DNA of 64,000 bases from Streptomyces hyaluromycini (GTDB lineage Bacteria; Actinomycetota; Actinomycetes; Streptomycetales; Streptomycetaceae): positions 248,001-312,000 of the forward strand of contig NZ_BCFL01000016.1 in NCBI RefSeq assembly GCF_002217755.1, written 5' to 3'. This document shows, piece by piece, positions 45,008 to 53,314 of the stretch. The stretch's first letter is position 1. Each line of letters opens with the position of its first letter. Made by a program: the position numbers and the translations under genes. Under the pieces are notes generated by a model. That model had not been told where the DNA came from, ran no database searches, and saw only the letters and a program-made list of their open reading frames with translations.

Positions 45008-45958
45008 TCAGTTGTCGGTGGATCCCGTCGTCAAAATCACGTTTCGCAACGGCTCCCGGTTCACGAAACGCTTCAGCTGCTGGGTGACGACGCGCTTGGC
45101 GCGCGGCAGGAAGGCCGAGGTGGGGCCGCCGACATGAGGGCTGATCAGCACTCCCGGCGCCTGCCACAAGGGGTGTCCGGCCGGCAGCGGCTCGGGGTCG
45201 GTGACGTCCAGGGCGGCGGTGAGGCGGCCGCTCTCCACCTCGGCGAGCAGGGCCTTGGTGTCCACGACGGCCCCGCGCGCGATGTTCACAAGGAGCGCGC
45301 CGTCCTTCATCCGCGCGAGGAACTCCGCGTTGACCAGGCCACGTGTGGTGTCCGTGAGGGGCGTGGAAAGGATGACGACATCGGCTTCCGGAAGCAGATG
45401 TGGCAGTTCGGTGAGCGGATGCACGGGACCGCGCGCCGAGGCGCGCCCGGAGCGCGCGACGCGCGCCACCCGCGCAACCTCGAACGGCACGAGCCGGTCC
45501 TCGATGGCCGCGCCGATGGCGCCGTAGCCGACGATGAGGACGGACTTGTCGGCGAGGGCGGGGTGGAAGCCGCTCTCCCAGTGCTCCCGCTGCTGGGCGC
45601 GCACGAACCCCGGGATGCCGCGCAGGGACGCCAGCGTGAGGGCGAGGGCGAGCTCGGCGGTGCTCGCCTCGTGCACTCCGCGCGCGTTGCACAACTGCAC
45701 GCCGGGCGGGATGAGGTCGATGGCGGCGACCATGTCGTCGACCCCGGCGGTGAGGGTCTGGATGAGCCGGACGTTCCGCATCCCCGCCAGCGGCCGTACC
45801 TTGACCCGCTGCCGCTTCATGTAGGGGACGACGTACACCGCACAGTCGGCGGGGTCGCCGGGAAAGTCCTGGTCGCCGTCCCAGAAGAGGTAATTGAGGC
45901 CTTCCGGGAGCCCCTGGATCTCGGCCGGCGGGATGGGGAGCCACACGTCTTGGGTCAT
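45008..45958 (-). CDS. D-isomer-specific 2-hydroxyacid dehydrogenase
   Basis: 316 aa from ATG 45958 (MTQDVWLPIPPAEI). The NAD-binding domain has VLIVGYGAIGAAIEDRLVPF. The catalytic Arg lies in VNIARGAVVDTKALL, the Glu in LDVTDPEPLPAGHPLW and the His in ISPHVGG. The family reduces 2-oxo acids or oxidises hydroxy acids with NAD(P). Substrate cannot be told; the short catalytic domain resembles glyoxylate/hydroxypyruvate-type members. A MITE-like element starts 11 bp beyond its start codon and so may carry or disturb its promoter. Confidence 0.85.
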   Translation of the reverse strand: MTQDVWLPIPPAEIQGLPEGLNYLFWDGDQDFPGDPADCAVYVVPYMKRQRVKVRPLAGMRNVRLIQTLTAGVDDMVAAIDLIPPGVQLCNARGVHEASTAELALALTLASLRGIPGFVRAQQREHWESGFHPALADKSVLIVGYGAIGAAIEDRLVPFEVARVARVARSGRASARGPVHPLTELPHLLPEADVVILSTPLTDTTRGLVNAEFLARMKDGALLVNIARGAVVDTKALLAEVESGRLTAALDVTDPEPLPAGHPLWQAPGVLISPHVGGPTSAFLPRAKRVVTQQLKRFVNREPLRNVILTTGSTDN

Positions 45959-46078
45959 GCTCAGGAGGCTAGGGCCTGCCCGGCGGGTCCAGCCGGAGAA
46001 AATCGACAGCAAGTGACCAACGCAGGTGAGCGGGGTGTGGTGCGTTCAGCTGCAAGGCGGAGGAGGGCGGCGACGCGG

Positions 46079-46109
46079 TGGGGGCACCTCCCGGCCGAAG
46101 GCTGGGGGA
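46079..46109 (+). repeat. Palindromic element related to the 45-bp family, copy 3
   Basis: TGGGGGCACCTCCCGGCC at the start and GGCTGGGGGA at the end match the ends of the 15911 copy; the middle is shorter. It is nested in the MITE-like element. Confidence 0.6.
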
Positions 46110-46134
46110 CGTCGACAACCGACGACAACGCCGC

Positions 46135-46170
46135 TGGGGGTCCCCCCACGCCCTTGAGGCAGTGGGGGAG
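46135..46170 (+). repeat. Palindromic element related to the 45-bp family, copy 4
   Basis: TGGGGGTCCCCCCACGCC at the start and GCAGTGGGGGAG at the end. It is nested in the MITE-like element and closest to the inverse of the 16911 copy. Confidence 0.6.
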
Positions 46171-46279
46171 AGCGTGCCACACCCCGCGTCTCCGGCAGGG
46201 CCCGGCGGGCAGGCCCTAGGTCAGGGGTGTGGGGACCCAGAGGTTAGGTTGGGGGCCGGAGAAGGAGGTTCACGGGCTG

Positions 46280-47278
46280 GTGGAGCGCAGGACGATCGGC
46301 GCGGGGGCGCTCGCGGTGGGGGCCGTCGGACTCGGGTGCATGCCGATGAGCTGGGCGTACAGCGGGTCGCGGCAGCGGGGCGACGAGTCCCTGAGAACGG
46401 TGCACCGGGCGCTGGACCTCGGCGTGACGCTGCTGGACACGGCCGACATGTACGGCCCGTTCACCAATGAGCTGCTGCTGGGACGGATACTCAAGGAGCG
46501 GCGCGCGGAGGCCTTCGTGTCGACGAAGGTGGGCCTGCTGGTGGGCGACCAGCACATCGTGGCGAACGGCCGGCCCGGCTATGTGAGGCGGGCGTGCGAC
46601 GCGTCGCTGCGCCGGCTCCAGGCCGATGTCATAGACCTCTACCAGCTGCACCGGGCCGACCCCGAGGTTCCCGTGGAGGAGACCTGGGGCGCGATGGCGG
46701 AACTGGTGCAGGCGGGGAAGGTGCGGGCGCTGGGGTTGTGCGCCGTGGGGGCGCGCGGGGGGCGCAGGTCCGGCGCGCGACTGCATGACGCGACCCTGCG
46801 TCAGCTTCAGCGGGTGCAGCAGGTGTTTCCGGTGAGCGCGGTGCAGGCGGAGCTGTCGGTGTGGTCGCCGGAGGCGCTGGAGGCGCTGCTGCCGTGGTGC
46901 GCGGCGCGGGGCGTGGGGTTCCTCGCGGCGATGCCGCTCGGCAACGGCTTCCTGACCGGGACGCTCACCCCGGGTGAGGGCTTCGAGCCGGACGACCTGC
47001 GGGCGCGGCACCCTAGGTTCACCGCGGAGATGATGGCGGCGAACCAGCCGATCGTGGCGGGGCTGCGGCGGATAGCCGGCCGGCACGGGGAGGGGGTCAC
47101 CGCCGCGCAGGTGGCGCTGGCGTGGGTGCTGGCGCAGGGGCGGCATGTGGTGCCGGTGCCGGGGACGAAGCAGGGGCGGTGGGTGGCCGAAAACGCGGGG
47201 GCGGTGGAGGTCCGGCTGACTGCGGAGGATCTGGAGGAGTTGGGCGGGCTGCCTGCTGCGCGGGGCTCGTGGGACTGA
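46280..47278 (+). CDS. Aldo/keto reductase
   Basis: 332 aa from GTG 46280 with GAAGGAGG 11 nt upstream. It is a TIM-barrel NADPH oxidoreductase. The catalytic tetrad is visible: Asp in LLDTADMYGP with Tyr four residues on, Lys in FVSTKVGL and His in YQLHRADP. The cofactor end reads VVPVPGTKQGRW. Closest in style to AKR subfamily 13-like bacterial enzymes with broad carbonyl substrates. The ribosome site lies just outside the MITE-like element, so part of the promoter may come from that element. Confidence 0.87.
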   Translation: MERRTIGAGALAVGAVGLGCMPMSWAYSGSRQRGDESLRTVHRALDLGVTLLDTADMYGPFTNELLLGRILKERRAEAFVSTKVGLLVGDQHIVANGRPGYVRRACDASLRRLQADVIDLYQLHRADPEVPVEETWGAMAELVQAGKVRALGLCAVGARGGRRSGARLHDATLRQLQRVQQVFPVSAVQAELSVWSPEALEALLPWCAARGVGFLAAMPLGNGFLTGTLTPGEGFEPDDLRARHPRFTAEMMAANQPIVAGLRRIAGRHGEGVTAAQVALAWVLAQGRHVVPVPGTKQGRWVAENAGAVEVRLTAEDLEELGGLPAARGSWD

Positions 47279-47337
47279 GCGGTTGTCGAGAGTGCCGCGA
47301 TCTGCCGGTGGTTGGGTGCTGCGACGTTGTGGCTGGT

Positions 47338-47363
47338 CGCGCCCACGCGGCGGAGCCGCATAT
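47338..47363 (+). repeat. Dispersed GC-rich repeat B, copy 1
   Basis: A 26-bp core containing the small hairpin GCGGCGGAGCCGC is identical to the reverse complement of 60629-60654. Flanks are also similar (GTTGTGG before, ACAGCC after). It lies 60 bp after the aldo/keto reductase gene. Confidence 0.7.
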
Positions 47364-47375
47364 GGATACAGCCCC

Positions 47376-47393
47376 GCGCCCCTGACGGGGCGC
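47376..47393. terminator. Hairpin after repeat B
   Basis: GCGCCCC and GGGGCGC (7 bp, loop TGAC). The sequence CCTGACGGGGCGC recurs at 47441-47453 in the same gap. No gene lies in 47279-47498. Confidence 0.55.
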
Positions 47394-47498
47394 TGTCGGC
47401 GGGCGTTCGCTTCATGAACCGTCGGGCAGTCCCACGACCCTGACGGGGCGCGTTGTACTACCGTCGGTCGCAGGAGCCGGGGCCGTTTCGAAGGGATC

Positions 47499-48677
47499 GT
47501 GAGCGTGCGACGTCGAGGTGGGGCCGCCGTGTTGGCCGTGGTCGGGGTCCTGGTGGTGGCCGGGTGTTCCTCCGGGGGCGGTGGTGTGGGCGCGCCCAAG
47601 GCACCCTGGGCCGAGGGGTCGTCGGCCAGTGCCTCCCGGGGTTCCGCGTCCGCCCCGGCGAGTGAGTCCGCCGCGCCTGCCACGGGGTCGGTCAAGGTGC
47701 TGCGTACGGTCACCGAGGGGCTCAAGTCGCCCTGGGGGCTGGCGCCGCTGCCGGACGGGGCCGGGCTGCTGGTGTCCGACCGGGACGACGGGACGATCAG
47801 CAAGGTCGACGAGAAGACCGGGAAGATCACGGAGCTGGGCATCGTCTCCGGGGTGTCCGCGGCCGGTGAGGGGGGTCTGCTGGGGATCGCCCTCTCCCCC
47901 GACTTCGCCTCGGACCACATGATCTACGCCTACTTCACGTCGGCCTCCGACAACCGCATCGTGCGCCTGCTCTGGGACGACAGCAAGCCGGCCAAGGAGC
48001 AGCTGGGCGCCCCCGACACGATCTTCAAGGGGATTCCGAAGGGGTTCATCCACAACGGCGGCCGGATCGCCTTCGGCCCGGACGGCATGCTCTACGCGGG
48101 CACCGGGGAGAGCGGACAGCGGGGCCTGGCGCAGGACAAGAGCTCACTCGGCGGGAAGATCCTGCGGCTGACACCGGAGGGCGACCCGGCCCCCGGAAAC
48201 CCGTTCCCGGGCTCCCCCGTCTACACCTACGGCCACCGCAATGTGCAGGGCCTGGCCTGGGACGACCGGCAGCGGCTGTTCGCCTCGGAGTTCGGGCAGG
48301 ACACCTGGGACGAGCTGAACGCCATCAAGCCCGGCGGCGACTACGGCTGGCCGAACGCGGAGGGCAAGTCGTCCGACCCGAAGTACGTGAACCCGATCGC
48401 CCAGTGGCACACCGCCGACGCCTCCCCCAGCGGCATCGCCTACGTCAACGGCGTGATCTGGATGGCCGGCCTGAAGGGCCAGCAGCTGTGGCGCATCCCG
48501 CTGGACGGCACGACCGCGGCCGCCGCACCGCAGGCCTTCCTCACCGGCGAGTACGGGCGCCTGCGCACGGTCGTGGCGGCGGTCGGCGACAAGGTGTGGC
48601 TGGTGACCAGCAACACCGACGGGCGGGGCAAGCCGAAGGCGGGCGACGACAGAATCCTGGAGCTGGAGGTGAAGTAG
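47499..48677 (+). CDS. PQQ-type glucose/sorbosone dehydrogenase-like lipoprotein
   Basis: 392 aa from GTG 47499 (GTG 47505 is possible). A lipobox (VVAGCSSG) at about residue 23 and a Ser/Ala linker precede a six-bladed propeller. Family marks: SPWGLAPLPDGAGLLVSDRD, GEGGLLGIALSPDF, GPDGMLYAGTGE, YTYGHRNVQGLAWD, EFGQDTWDELNAIKPGGDYGWP. The His in GHRN corresponds to the active-site region of the soluble glucose dehydrogenase family. It is probably an extracellular sugar oxidase; PQQ use and substrate are not proved by sequence. Confidence 0.87.
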   Translation: MSVRRRGGAAVLAVVGVLVVAGCSSGGGGVGAPKAPWAEGSSASASRGSASAPASESAAPATGSVKVLRTVTEGLKSPWGLAPLPDGAGLLVSDRDDGTISKVDEKTGKITELGIVSGVSAAGEGGLLGIALSPDFASDHMIYAYFTSASDNRIVRLLWDDSKPAKEQLGAPDTIFKGIPKGFIHNGGRIAFGPDGMLYAGTGESGQRGLAQDKSSLGGKILRLTPEGDPAPGNPFPGSPVYTYGHRNVQGLAWDDRQRLFASEFGQDTWDELNAIKPGGDYGWPNAEGKSSDPKYVNPIAQWHTADASPSGIAYVNGVIWMAGLKGQQLWRIPLDGTTAAAAPQAFLTGEYGRLRTVVAAVGDKVWLVTSNTDGRGKPKAGDDRILELEVK

Positions 48678-48693
48678 GCGGCGACCACGCCCC

Positions 48694-48951
48694 TCACGCC
48701 TCGTCGTCCCCGGAGTCCGCAGAGGGCCCCGCTTCGGAAGCCGCCTCGGAATCCCCCTCGGAATCCCCTTCGGACTCCGCTGCGGCCTCCTCCTGCGGGA
48801 GCCGTATGACGACCCTGCCGGACGCGAGGTCTATCGGGCCGCGTCCCGGATCCGTGTCCCCCACGTCCTCCCGGGTCAGCTCCAGCCGCTTCTGCTCCTC
48901 GTGGGTGTGTTTGCGACCGGGTGCGAAGAGCTCCTCGAACATGTTGAACAC
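48694..48951 (-). CDS. Small acidic protein of the DUF6191 type
   Basis: 85 aa if GTG 48951 is the start (GGAGG 4 nt upstream) or 82 aa from ATG 48942. The conserved head FNMFEELFAPGRKHTHEEQK is followed by a short DPGRGPIDLASGRVVIRLP segment and a very acidic Ser/Glu/Asp tail with three SEGD/SEAA repeats. I recall the head and middle segment as a conserved Streptomyces family without function. It follows the LuxR gene by 22 nt and may be cotranscribed. Confidence 0.65.
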   Translation of the reverse strand: MFNMFEELFAPGRKHTHEEQKRLELTREDVGDTDPGRGPIDLASGRVVIRLPQEEAAAESEGDSEGDSEAASEAGPSADSGDDEA

Positions 48952-48973
48952 GGTGCCTCCTGTGCCGGTCCCC

Positions 48974-51900
48974 TTACCTGGTCGGGTCGAGTGCCTCGAC
49001 GGGGAACAGTCCGAGTCTGTGTGCCACCGCCGCCGCCTCGCCCCTTCCTGCAACGCCCAGCTTGCCCAAAATGTTCGAGACGTGGACGCTCGCGGTCTTC
49101 GGGGAGATGAAGAGCTCCTCGGCGATCTGGCGGTTGGTGCGGCCGGCCGAGACCAGGCGGAGGACGTCACGCTCCCGGCTGGTGAGGCCGAGGCTCTCGG
49201 CGGGGTCGAGGGCCCGGGGGGAGGCGCGGGTGGTGAGGGTGAGGCGGGCGCGCTGGGCGAGAAGGGCGACGGCCTCGGCGAGCGGGCGGGCGCCCAGGTG
49301 GTCGGCGACGGCTCCGGCCAGCCGGAGGAGTTCCGTCGCGCGGTCGCGTTCGTCGTCGCCGGTGGCCTCTTCGAGCAGGGTCTGGGCGAGGCGGCGGCGG
49401 ACCCGGGCGAGGTCGTAGGGGCGGTCCAGGCACTCGAAGTCGGTGACCACGTCCGACCAGACGGCGGCGGTGCCGGTGCCCCGGGCGCGGTGCAGCTCGG
49501 CGCGGGTCCAGCGCTCGTACGCCTGCCAGAGGGGCGTCCCGGTGGTGAGCTTGCGCGCGGTCTCGGCGATCCGGTCGAGAGCCTCGGCGCGACCGTCGGC
49601 CGCCGCGGGCAGGACGCGGGCGTCGGCCTCGGCGGTGGCGGCGGCCAGCAGCAGGGGCCAGGCGTAACGGTGCGTGCCGGGCGGGAAGCCGGCCGCCAGG
49701 GCGCGGTCCAGCTCGGCGCGCGCGTCGAGGAGCCTGCCCTCCTCGGCGGCGACGCCGATGGCGATCCGGGCGACCGGCAGCTGTGCTTGGGGCATCGGGT
49801 CGTGGGTGCCGTAGTGGGCTTGGGCGATGGCCAGTTGGCGGGCGGCCTCGGCCGTGTCGCCCCGGGCGAGGGAGATATGGGCGAGGTGCAGGGCGCCGGC
49901 GCCCCGAGGTTTGGCGCTGGCCGCGGAGCCGAGGACGCCCGCGGCGGCTTCGACAGCCTCGTCCCACTGACCGAGCGAGTACAGCGACTCGGAGAGGTTG
50001 CCCCAGATCCATGCCTCGGAGTCCAGCAGGCCGTATCTGCGGGTGAAGTCGACGCCCTCGCGCAGGATCGGCACGGCCTCCCGGGAGCGGCCGACCGACT
50101 CCAGCTCGGACGGCAGGTTCACGAAGGCCCGGCCGACGACATGGGCCACACCGTCCTGGAGCACGGCCTCCTTGACCCGGTACAGCTCCGCCAGTCCGTT
50201 GTCGACGTCACCCGAGTCGACCATGAGGCAGCCGAGGGTGACGCGCGCGTTGAGCTCGATCTCCCTGGCGCCCACCATCCGCGCGTACTCCACGGCCCGT
50301 TCGGCGGCGGCGAAGGCCTCGGGGCCCGGTCGGTGCAGCATGGACCAGGACGCGACGTTGGCCAGTACGTCCGCGTGCACCTCGGACGGCGGCAGGCCGC
50401 GCACCAGGTCCTGGGCGTTGGCGAGCTCCTGCCGGCCGTCGCCGCGGGCCAGGCCCTGGACCAGCCGGGAGCGCTGCACCCAGAACCAGGCGGCGCGCTG
50501 CGGGTCGTGCTCGTCCTGGAGGATCCGCAGCGCCTTCTTGGTGATCTTCAGGGCGCGTTCGCGCTCCCCGCAGAACCGGCCGGCGACCGCCGCCTCCGCC
50601 ATCAGGTCGAGATAGCTCAGCGGAGCGGCTGCCGGATCGCAGCCACAGGGAGGGTAGACGTCGGTGTAGTCGACGGGGCGCAGGGCCGCGCGGATCTCCC
50701 CGGGGGCGATGTCCCACAGCTCCATCGCCCGCTCCAGGAGCCGCAGTTGCTCGCTGTAGGCGTGCCGGCGGCGGGCCACGACGGAGGCGTCGAGGACGGC
50801 GGGCAGGGCCTTGGCCGGGTCGTGGGCCTGGTACCAGTAGCTGGCCAGGCGGGTCACGCGCGCCTCGGCCGGCACCAGTCCCGGGTCGGCCTCCAGGGCC
50901 TCGGCGTAGTGGCGGTTGAGCCGGGAGCGTTCGCCGGGCAGCAGGTCGTCGGCGACGGCCTCGCGAACCAGGGAGTGCCGGAAGCGGTAGCCGTCGCCGG
51001 CGGGGGTGGCGGTGAGGAGGTTGGCGCCGACGGCGGCCCGCAGCGCCTCGATGAGGTCGTCCTCGGCGAGCCGGGCGACGGCGGCGAGCAGCCGGTACTC
51101 GACGGTGGAGCCGCCCTCGGCGACGATCCGGGCCACCCGCTGGGCGCTCTCGGGCAGTGCCTCGACCCGGACCAGGAGCAGGTCGCGCAGGGAGTCGGTG
51201 AGCCCGGTGCAGCAGCCCTCGACGGCGGCCACGGCGAGTTCCTCGACGAAGAAGGCGTTGCCGTCGGAGCGTTCGAAGATCTCGTCGACCTGGGCGGGGT
51301 CGGGTTCGGTGGCGAGGATGCCGGCGATCTGGCGGCCGACCTCCTCGCGGGTGAAACGGGCGAGTTCGAGGCGGCGGACGGTGCGCAGCCGGTCGAGTTC
51401 GGCGAGCAGGGGGCGCAGCGGGTGGCGGCGGTGGATGTCGTCGGAGCGGTAGGTGGCGAGGACGACGAGCCGGCCGGTGCGCAGGGTGCGCAGCAGGTAG
51501 GCGAGGAGGTGGCGGGTGGAGGCGTCGGCCCAGTGCAGGTCCTCCAGGGCGACGACCACCGTGCGCTCGGCGGCGACCCGCTCCAGCAGGCGCGCGGTGA
51601 GCTCGAAGAGGCGGGCCATGCCCTGTTCGTCGTGGCGGCCGGAGGTGGCCTCGCCCAGCTCGGGCAGCAGCCGGGCCAGCTCGTCCTCCTGGCCGGCGGC
51701 GGCCGCGGCCAGTTCGTCGGGCAGGGCGGCCCGCAGCGCGCGCAGGGCGGTGGAGAAGGGGGCGAACGGCAGCCCGTCGGCGCCGATCTCCACGCAGCCG
51801 CCCAGAGCGACGACCGCGCCTTGGCGGCAGGCGGCCGTGGCGAACTCCTCGACCAGCCGGGTCTTGCCGACGCCGGCCTCGCCGCCGAGCAGCAGCGCCT

Positions 51901-52009
51901 GCGGCTCGGCGGCCCCGGCACGCGCGAGCGCGTCGTTCAGCGTGTCCAACTCGTCGCTGCGGCCTACGAACACGGGACTCACGGACCTGGTTTCCACAGG
52001 CCAGAGCAT
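48974..52009 (-). CDS. Large ATP-binding LuxR-family regulator (LAL type)
   Basis: 1011 aa from ATG 52009. An AAA/NB-type ATPase domain comes first: Walker A GGEAGVGKTRLV, Walker B VVVALEDLHWAD. A long TPR-like helical region (about 350-900) follows. The C-terminal LuxR helix-turn-helix is LTSRERDVLRLVSAGRTN, then IAEELFISPKTASVHVSNIL. Such regulators often control sugar or secondary-metabolite genes and are activated by an inducer. No biosynthetic cluster lies beside it. The start is not certain; open sequence extends upstream through the hairpin and repeats, which are not likely coding. Confidence 0.88.
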   Translation of the reverse strand: MLWPVETRSVSPVFVGRSDELDTLNDALARAGAAEPQALLLGGEAGVGKTRLVEEFATAACRQGAVVALGGCVEIGADGLPFAPFSTALRALRAALPDELAAAAAGQEDELARLLPELGEATSGRHDEQGMARLFELTARLLERVAAERTVVVALEDLHWADASTRHLLAYLLRTLRTGRLVVLATYRSDDIHRRHPLRPLLAELDRLRTVRRLELARFTREEVGRQIAGILATEPDPAQVDEIFERSDGNAFFVEELAVAAVEGCCTGLTDSLRDLLLVRVEALPESAQRVARIVAEGGSTVEYRLLAAVARLAEDDLIEALRAAVGANLLTATPAGDGYRFRHSLVREAVADDLLPGERSRLNRHYAEALEADPGLVPAEARVTRLASYWYQAHDPAKALPAVLDASVVARRRHAYSEQLRLLERAMELWDIAPGEIRAALRPVDYTDVYPPCGCDPAAAPLSYLDLMAEAAVAGRFCGERERALKITKKALRILQDEHDPQRAAWFWVQRSRLVQGLARGDGRQELANAQDLVRGLPPSEVHADVLANVASWSMLHRPGPEAFAAAERAVEYARMVGAREIELNARVTLGCLMVDSGDVDNGLAELYRVKEAVLQDGVAHVVGRAFVNLPSELESVGRSREAVPILREGVDFTRRYGLLDSEAWIWGNLSESLYSLGQWDEAVEAAAGVLGSAASAKPRGAGALHLAHISLARGDTAEAARQLAIAQAHYGTHDPMPQAQLPVARIAIGVAAEEGRLLDARAELDRALAAGFPPGTHRYAWPLLLAAATAEADARVLPAAADGRAEALDRIAETARKLTTGTPLWQAYERWTRAELHRARGTGTAAVWSDVVTDFECLDRPYDLARVRRRLAQTLLEEATGDDERDRATELLRLAGAVADHLGARPLAEAVALLAQRARLTLTTRASPRALDPAESLGLTSRERDVLRLVSAGRTNRQIAEELFISPKTASVHVSNILGKLGVAGRGEAAAVAHRLGLFPVEALDPTR

Positions 52010-52094
52010 CGCATGGGCCTCGGAGCCCACGGCAGCGGTTTTCCACAGCGCCAGTGCGCTTGTCGTACCGGTGGACGGCGGCGAGGGAAGCAAC

Positions 52095-52138
52095 GGGGAA
52101 AGCCGGTGGCCGACCCCCGTACGGCCACCGGCTTCCCC
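52095..52138 (-). terminator. Long hairpin before the LuxR gene
   Basis: GGGGAAAGCCGGTGGCCG (52095-52112) pairs with CGGCCACCGGCTTCCCC (52122-52138), 17 bp with one bulged A. It lies downstream of the 61-aa gene on the minus strand and probably ends its transcript. Confidence 0.7.
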
Positions 52139-52175
52139 GTTCCGGGCTTCCCCGTTCCGGGCTTCCCCGTTCCCG
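52131..52175 (-). repeat. Three tandem 15-bp repeats
   Basis: GCTTCCCCGTTCCGG occurs at 52131 and 52146, and with one change at 52161. The first copy forms part of the adjacent hairpin arm, so the array probably arose by slippage from it. Confidence 0.7.
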
Positions 52176-52212
52176 GCCTCCGGGCGGTCGGCGCCGCCCG
52201 GCCGCCCCGTGT

Positions 52213-52398
52213 TCACGCGGCGCGCGGGAGCCGGCGCCGGCCACGGCGGTCGGTATGGGCCTCCTGCACCGCCGCGGCGTCCCGGGCCTCCTGGCGAGCG
52301 GCGCGGCGGGAGCGGACGGCCTCACGGGCGAGGCGGGCGTCCGCGGCCTGCCGGCGCAGTTCGGCGGAGCGGATCCGGTGGAGTTCGAACTCGAACAT
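52213..52398 (-). CDS. Small basic helical protein (61 aa)
   Basis: ATG 52398 has AAAGGACAC upstream. The product (MFEFELHRIRSAELRRQAAD...) is Arg/Ala-rich and predicted to be one long helix. Proteins beginning with MFEFELH or similar are frequent in Streptomyces, function unknown. The 206-bp gap beyond its start ends in the palindrome at 52530-52580. Confidence 0.65.
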   Translation of the reverse strand: MFEFELHRIRSAELRRQAADARLAREAVRSRRAARQEARDAAAVQEAHTDRRGRRRLPRAA

Positions 52399-52529
52399 GG
52401 TGTGTCCTTTGTGAGAGCGGGTGGTCGGGCTTCGCTTTCCGCGATGACTCCACCTTCGTCTCCCAGGGGGGTGCGCCACATCGGGAGAGTTCCGCATCTT
52501 CGCGGGGCCGCCGGCCCCCGGACACGCGT

Positions 52530-52580
52530 AAGGGGCCTTAGTACGTCCGTAAGGTGCTTACGGACGCCCTAAGGCCCCTT
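52530..52580 (-). terminator. 51-bp nested palindrome
   Basis: Outer arms AAGGGGCCTTAG/CTAAGGCCCCTT (12 bp) and inner arms GTCCGTAAG/CTTACGGAC (9 bp) are both perfect; TAC/GCC form a symmetric internal mismatch and GTG the loop. It lies 25 nt beyond the stop of the acidic membrane protein on the minus strand. No U-tract. Confidence 0.75.
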
Positions 52581-52604
52581 CTGACCTGGGCTGTCGCGGC
52601 TGTG

Positions 52605-53279
52605 TCAGCTGGTCGACGGCAGGCCGAGGAGTGCATCGGAGTACTTGAGGACGGCCAGCAGCAGGCCGATGACGCCGAGCGCCACACCCGCCCAGGCGAC
52701 CGACTTGATCCACGGCGCCTGCGGCTTGCCGGGGGCGCCGAAGGCGGGCCGGGCCAGCACCACGACGGCGGTGAGCAGGCCGGCCAGCGCGAACAGGCCG
52801 GCCCACAGCGCGGTGGTCTGCCACGCGTCGCCGTACACCTCCTTGACCTGCGTGGCGACGCTCGCGGTCGACGAGGTCTGGAGCTGGCCGACGAGGGTCT
52901 CGCGGGCCGCGGCCACCGTACCGATCCAGCCACCCGTGAGGGAGACCAGGCCGAGCGCGACGGAGACGACGGCACCGGCGCCCTGGCCGACGCCGGACGG
53001 ACCCTCGGCCTCGGCCAGGTCCCCGGCAAGGTCGGCGTCGTCCGCCAAGTCCTCGGCGTCCTCCGCGTCCTCAGCGTCCTCGGCGTGCTCCGCGTCGAGG
53101 TCGGCGTCCGTGCCGTCGGCGGCCTCGGTGACGGCGGCCGCCGCCTCCGGCTCGGCCCCGGCCTCGGAACCGGACTCCGACACGTCGTCGGCGCTCTTGG
53201 TGACGCTCACCTTCTCCTCGTCGGTCGTGGCCTCGGCGCCCGTCTCGGCACCGGTCTCGTCAGCTGTCTTGGTTCCCAT
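52605..53279 (-). CDS. Acidic-headed membrane protein of unknown function
   Basis: 224 aa from ATG 53279. Residues 1-95 are dominated by Glu, Asp and Ala, including the direct repeat EDAEDAEDAED. Three hydrophobic segments follow (about 104-124, 157-178 and 192-212). The predicted topology leaves the acidic head in the cytoplasm. No family is known to me. A weak ribosome site suggests low expression or another start. Confidence 0.65.
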   Translation of the reverse strand: MGTKTADETGAETGAEATTDEEKVSVTKSADDVSESGSEAGAEPEAAAAVTEAADGTDADLDAEHAEDAEDAEDAEDLADDADLAGDLAEAEGPSGVGQGAGAVVSVALGLVSLTGGWIGTVAAARETLVGQLQTSSTASVATQVKEVYGDAWQTTALWAGLFALAGLLTAVVVLARPAFGAPGKPQAPWIKSVAWAGVALGVIGLLLAVLKYSDALLGLPSTS

Positions 53280-53314
53280 GTCCGGCACCGTACGGATCCT
53301 GTCTGAGAGGCTTC

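Larger units (their letters stand above)
45969..46219. mobile_element. MITE-like element with 19-bp terminal inverted repeats
   Basis: The left end (CTAGGGCCTGCCCGGCGGG, 45969-45987) and the right end (CCCGGCGGGCAGGCCCTAG, 46201-46219) are inverted repeats with one mismatch in 19. The 251-bp element has no coding capacity. The outermost CTAG on both sides may be a duplicated palindromic target (YTAR-like, as in the IS5 group). Two smaller palindromes of the 45-bp family are nested inside. I recall related sequences as dispersed repeats in Streptomyces. Confidence 0.7.

Noticed and set aside
48974..52216. Start of the LuxR regulator at 52216
   Set aside because: The extra 69 residues translate a hairpin and 15-bp repeats (NGEAR repeats) and have no ribosome site; ATG 52009 precedes the first conserved residues closely.
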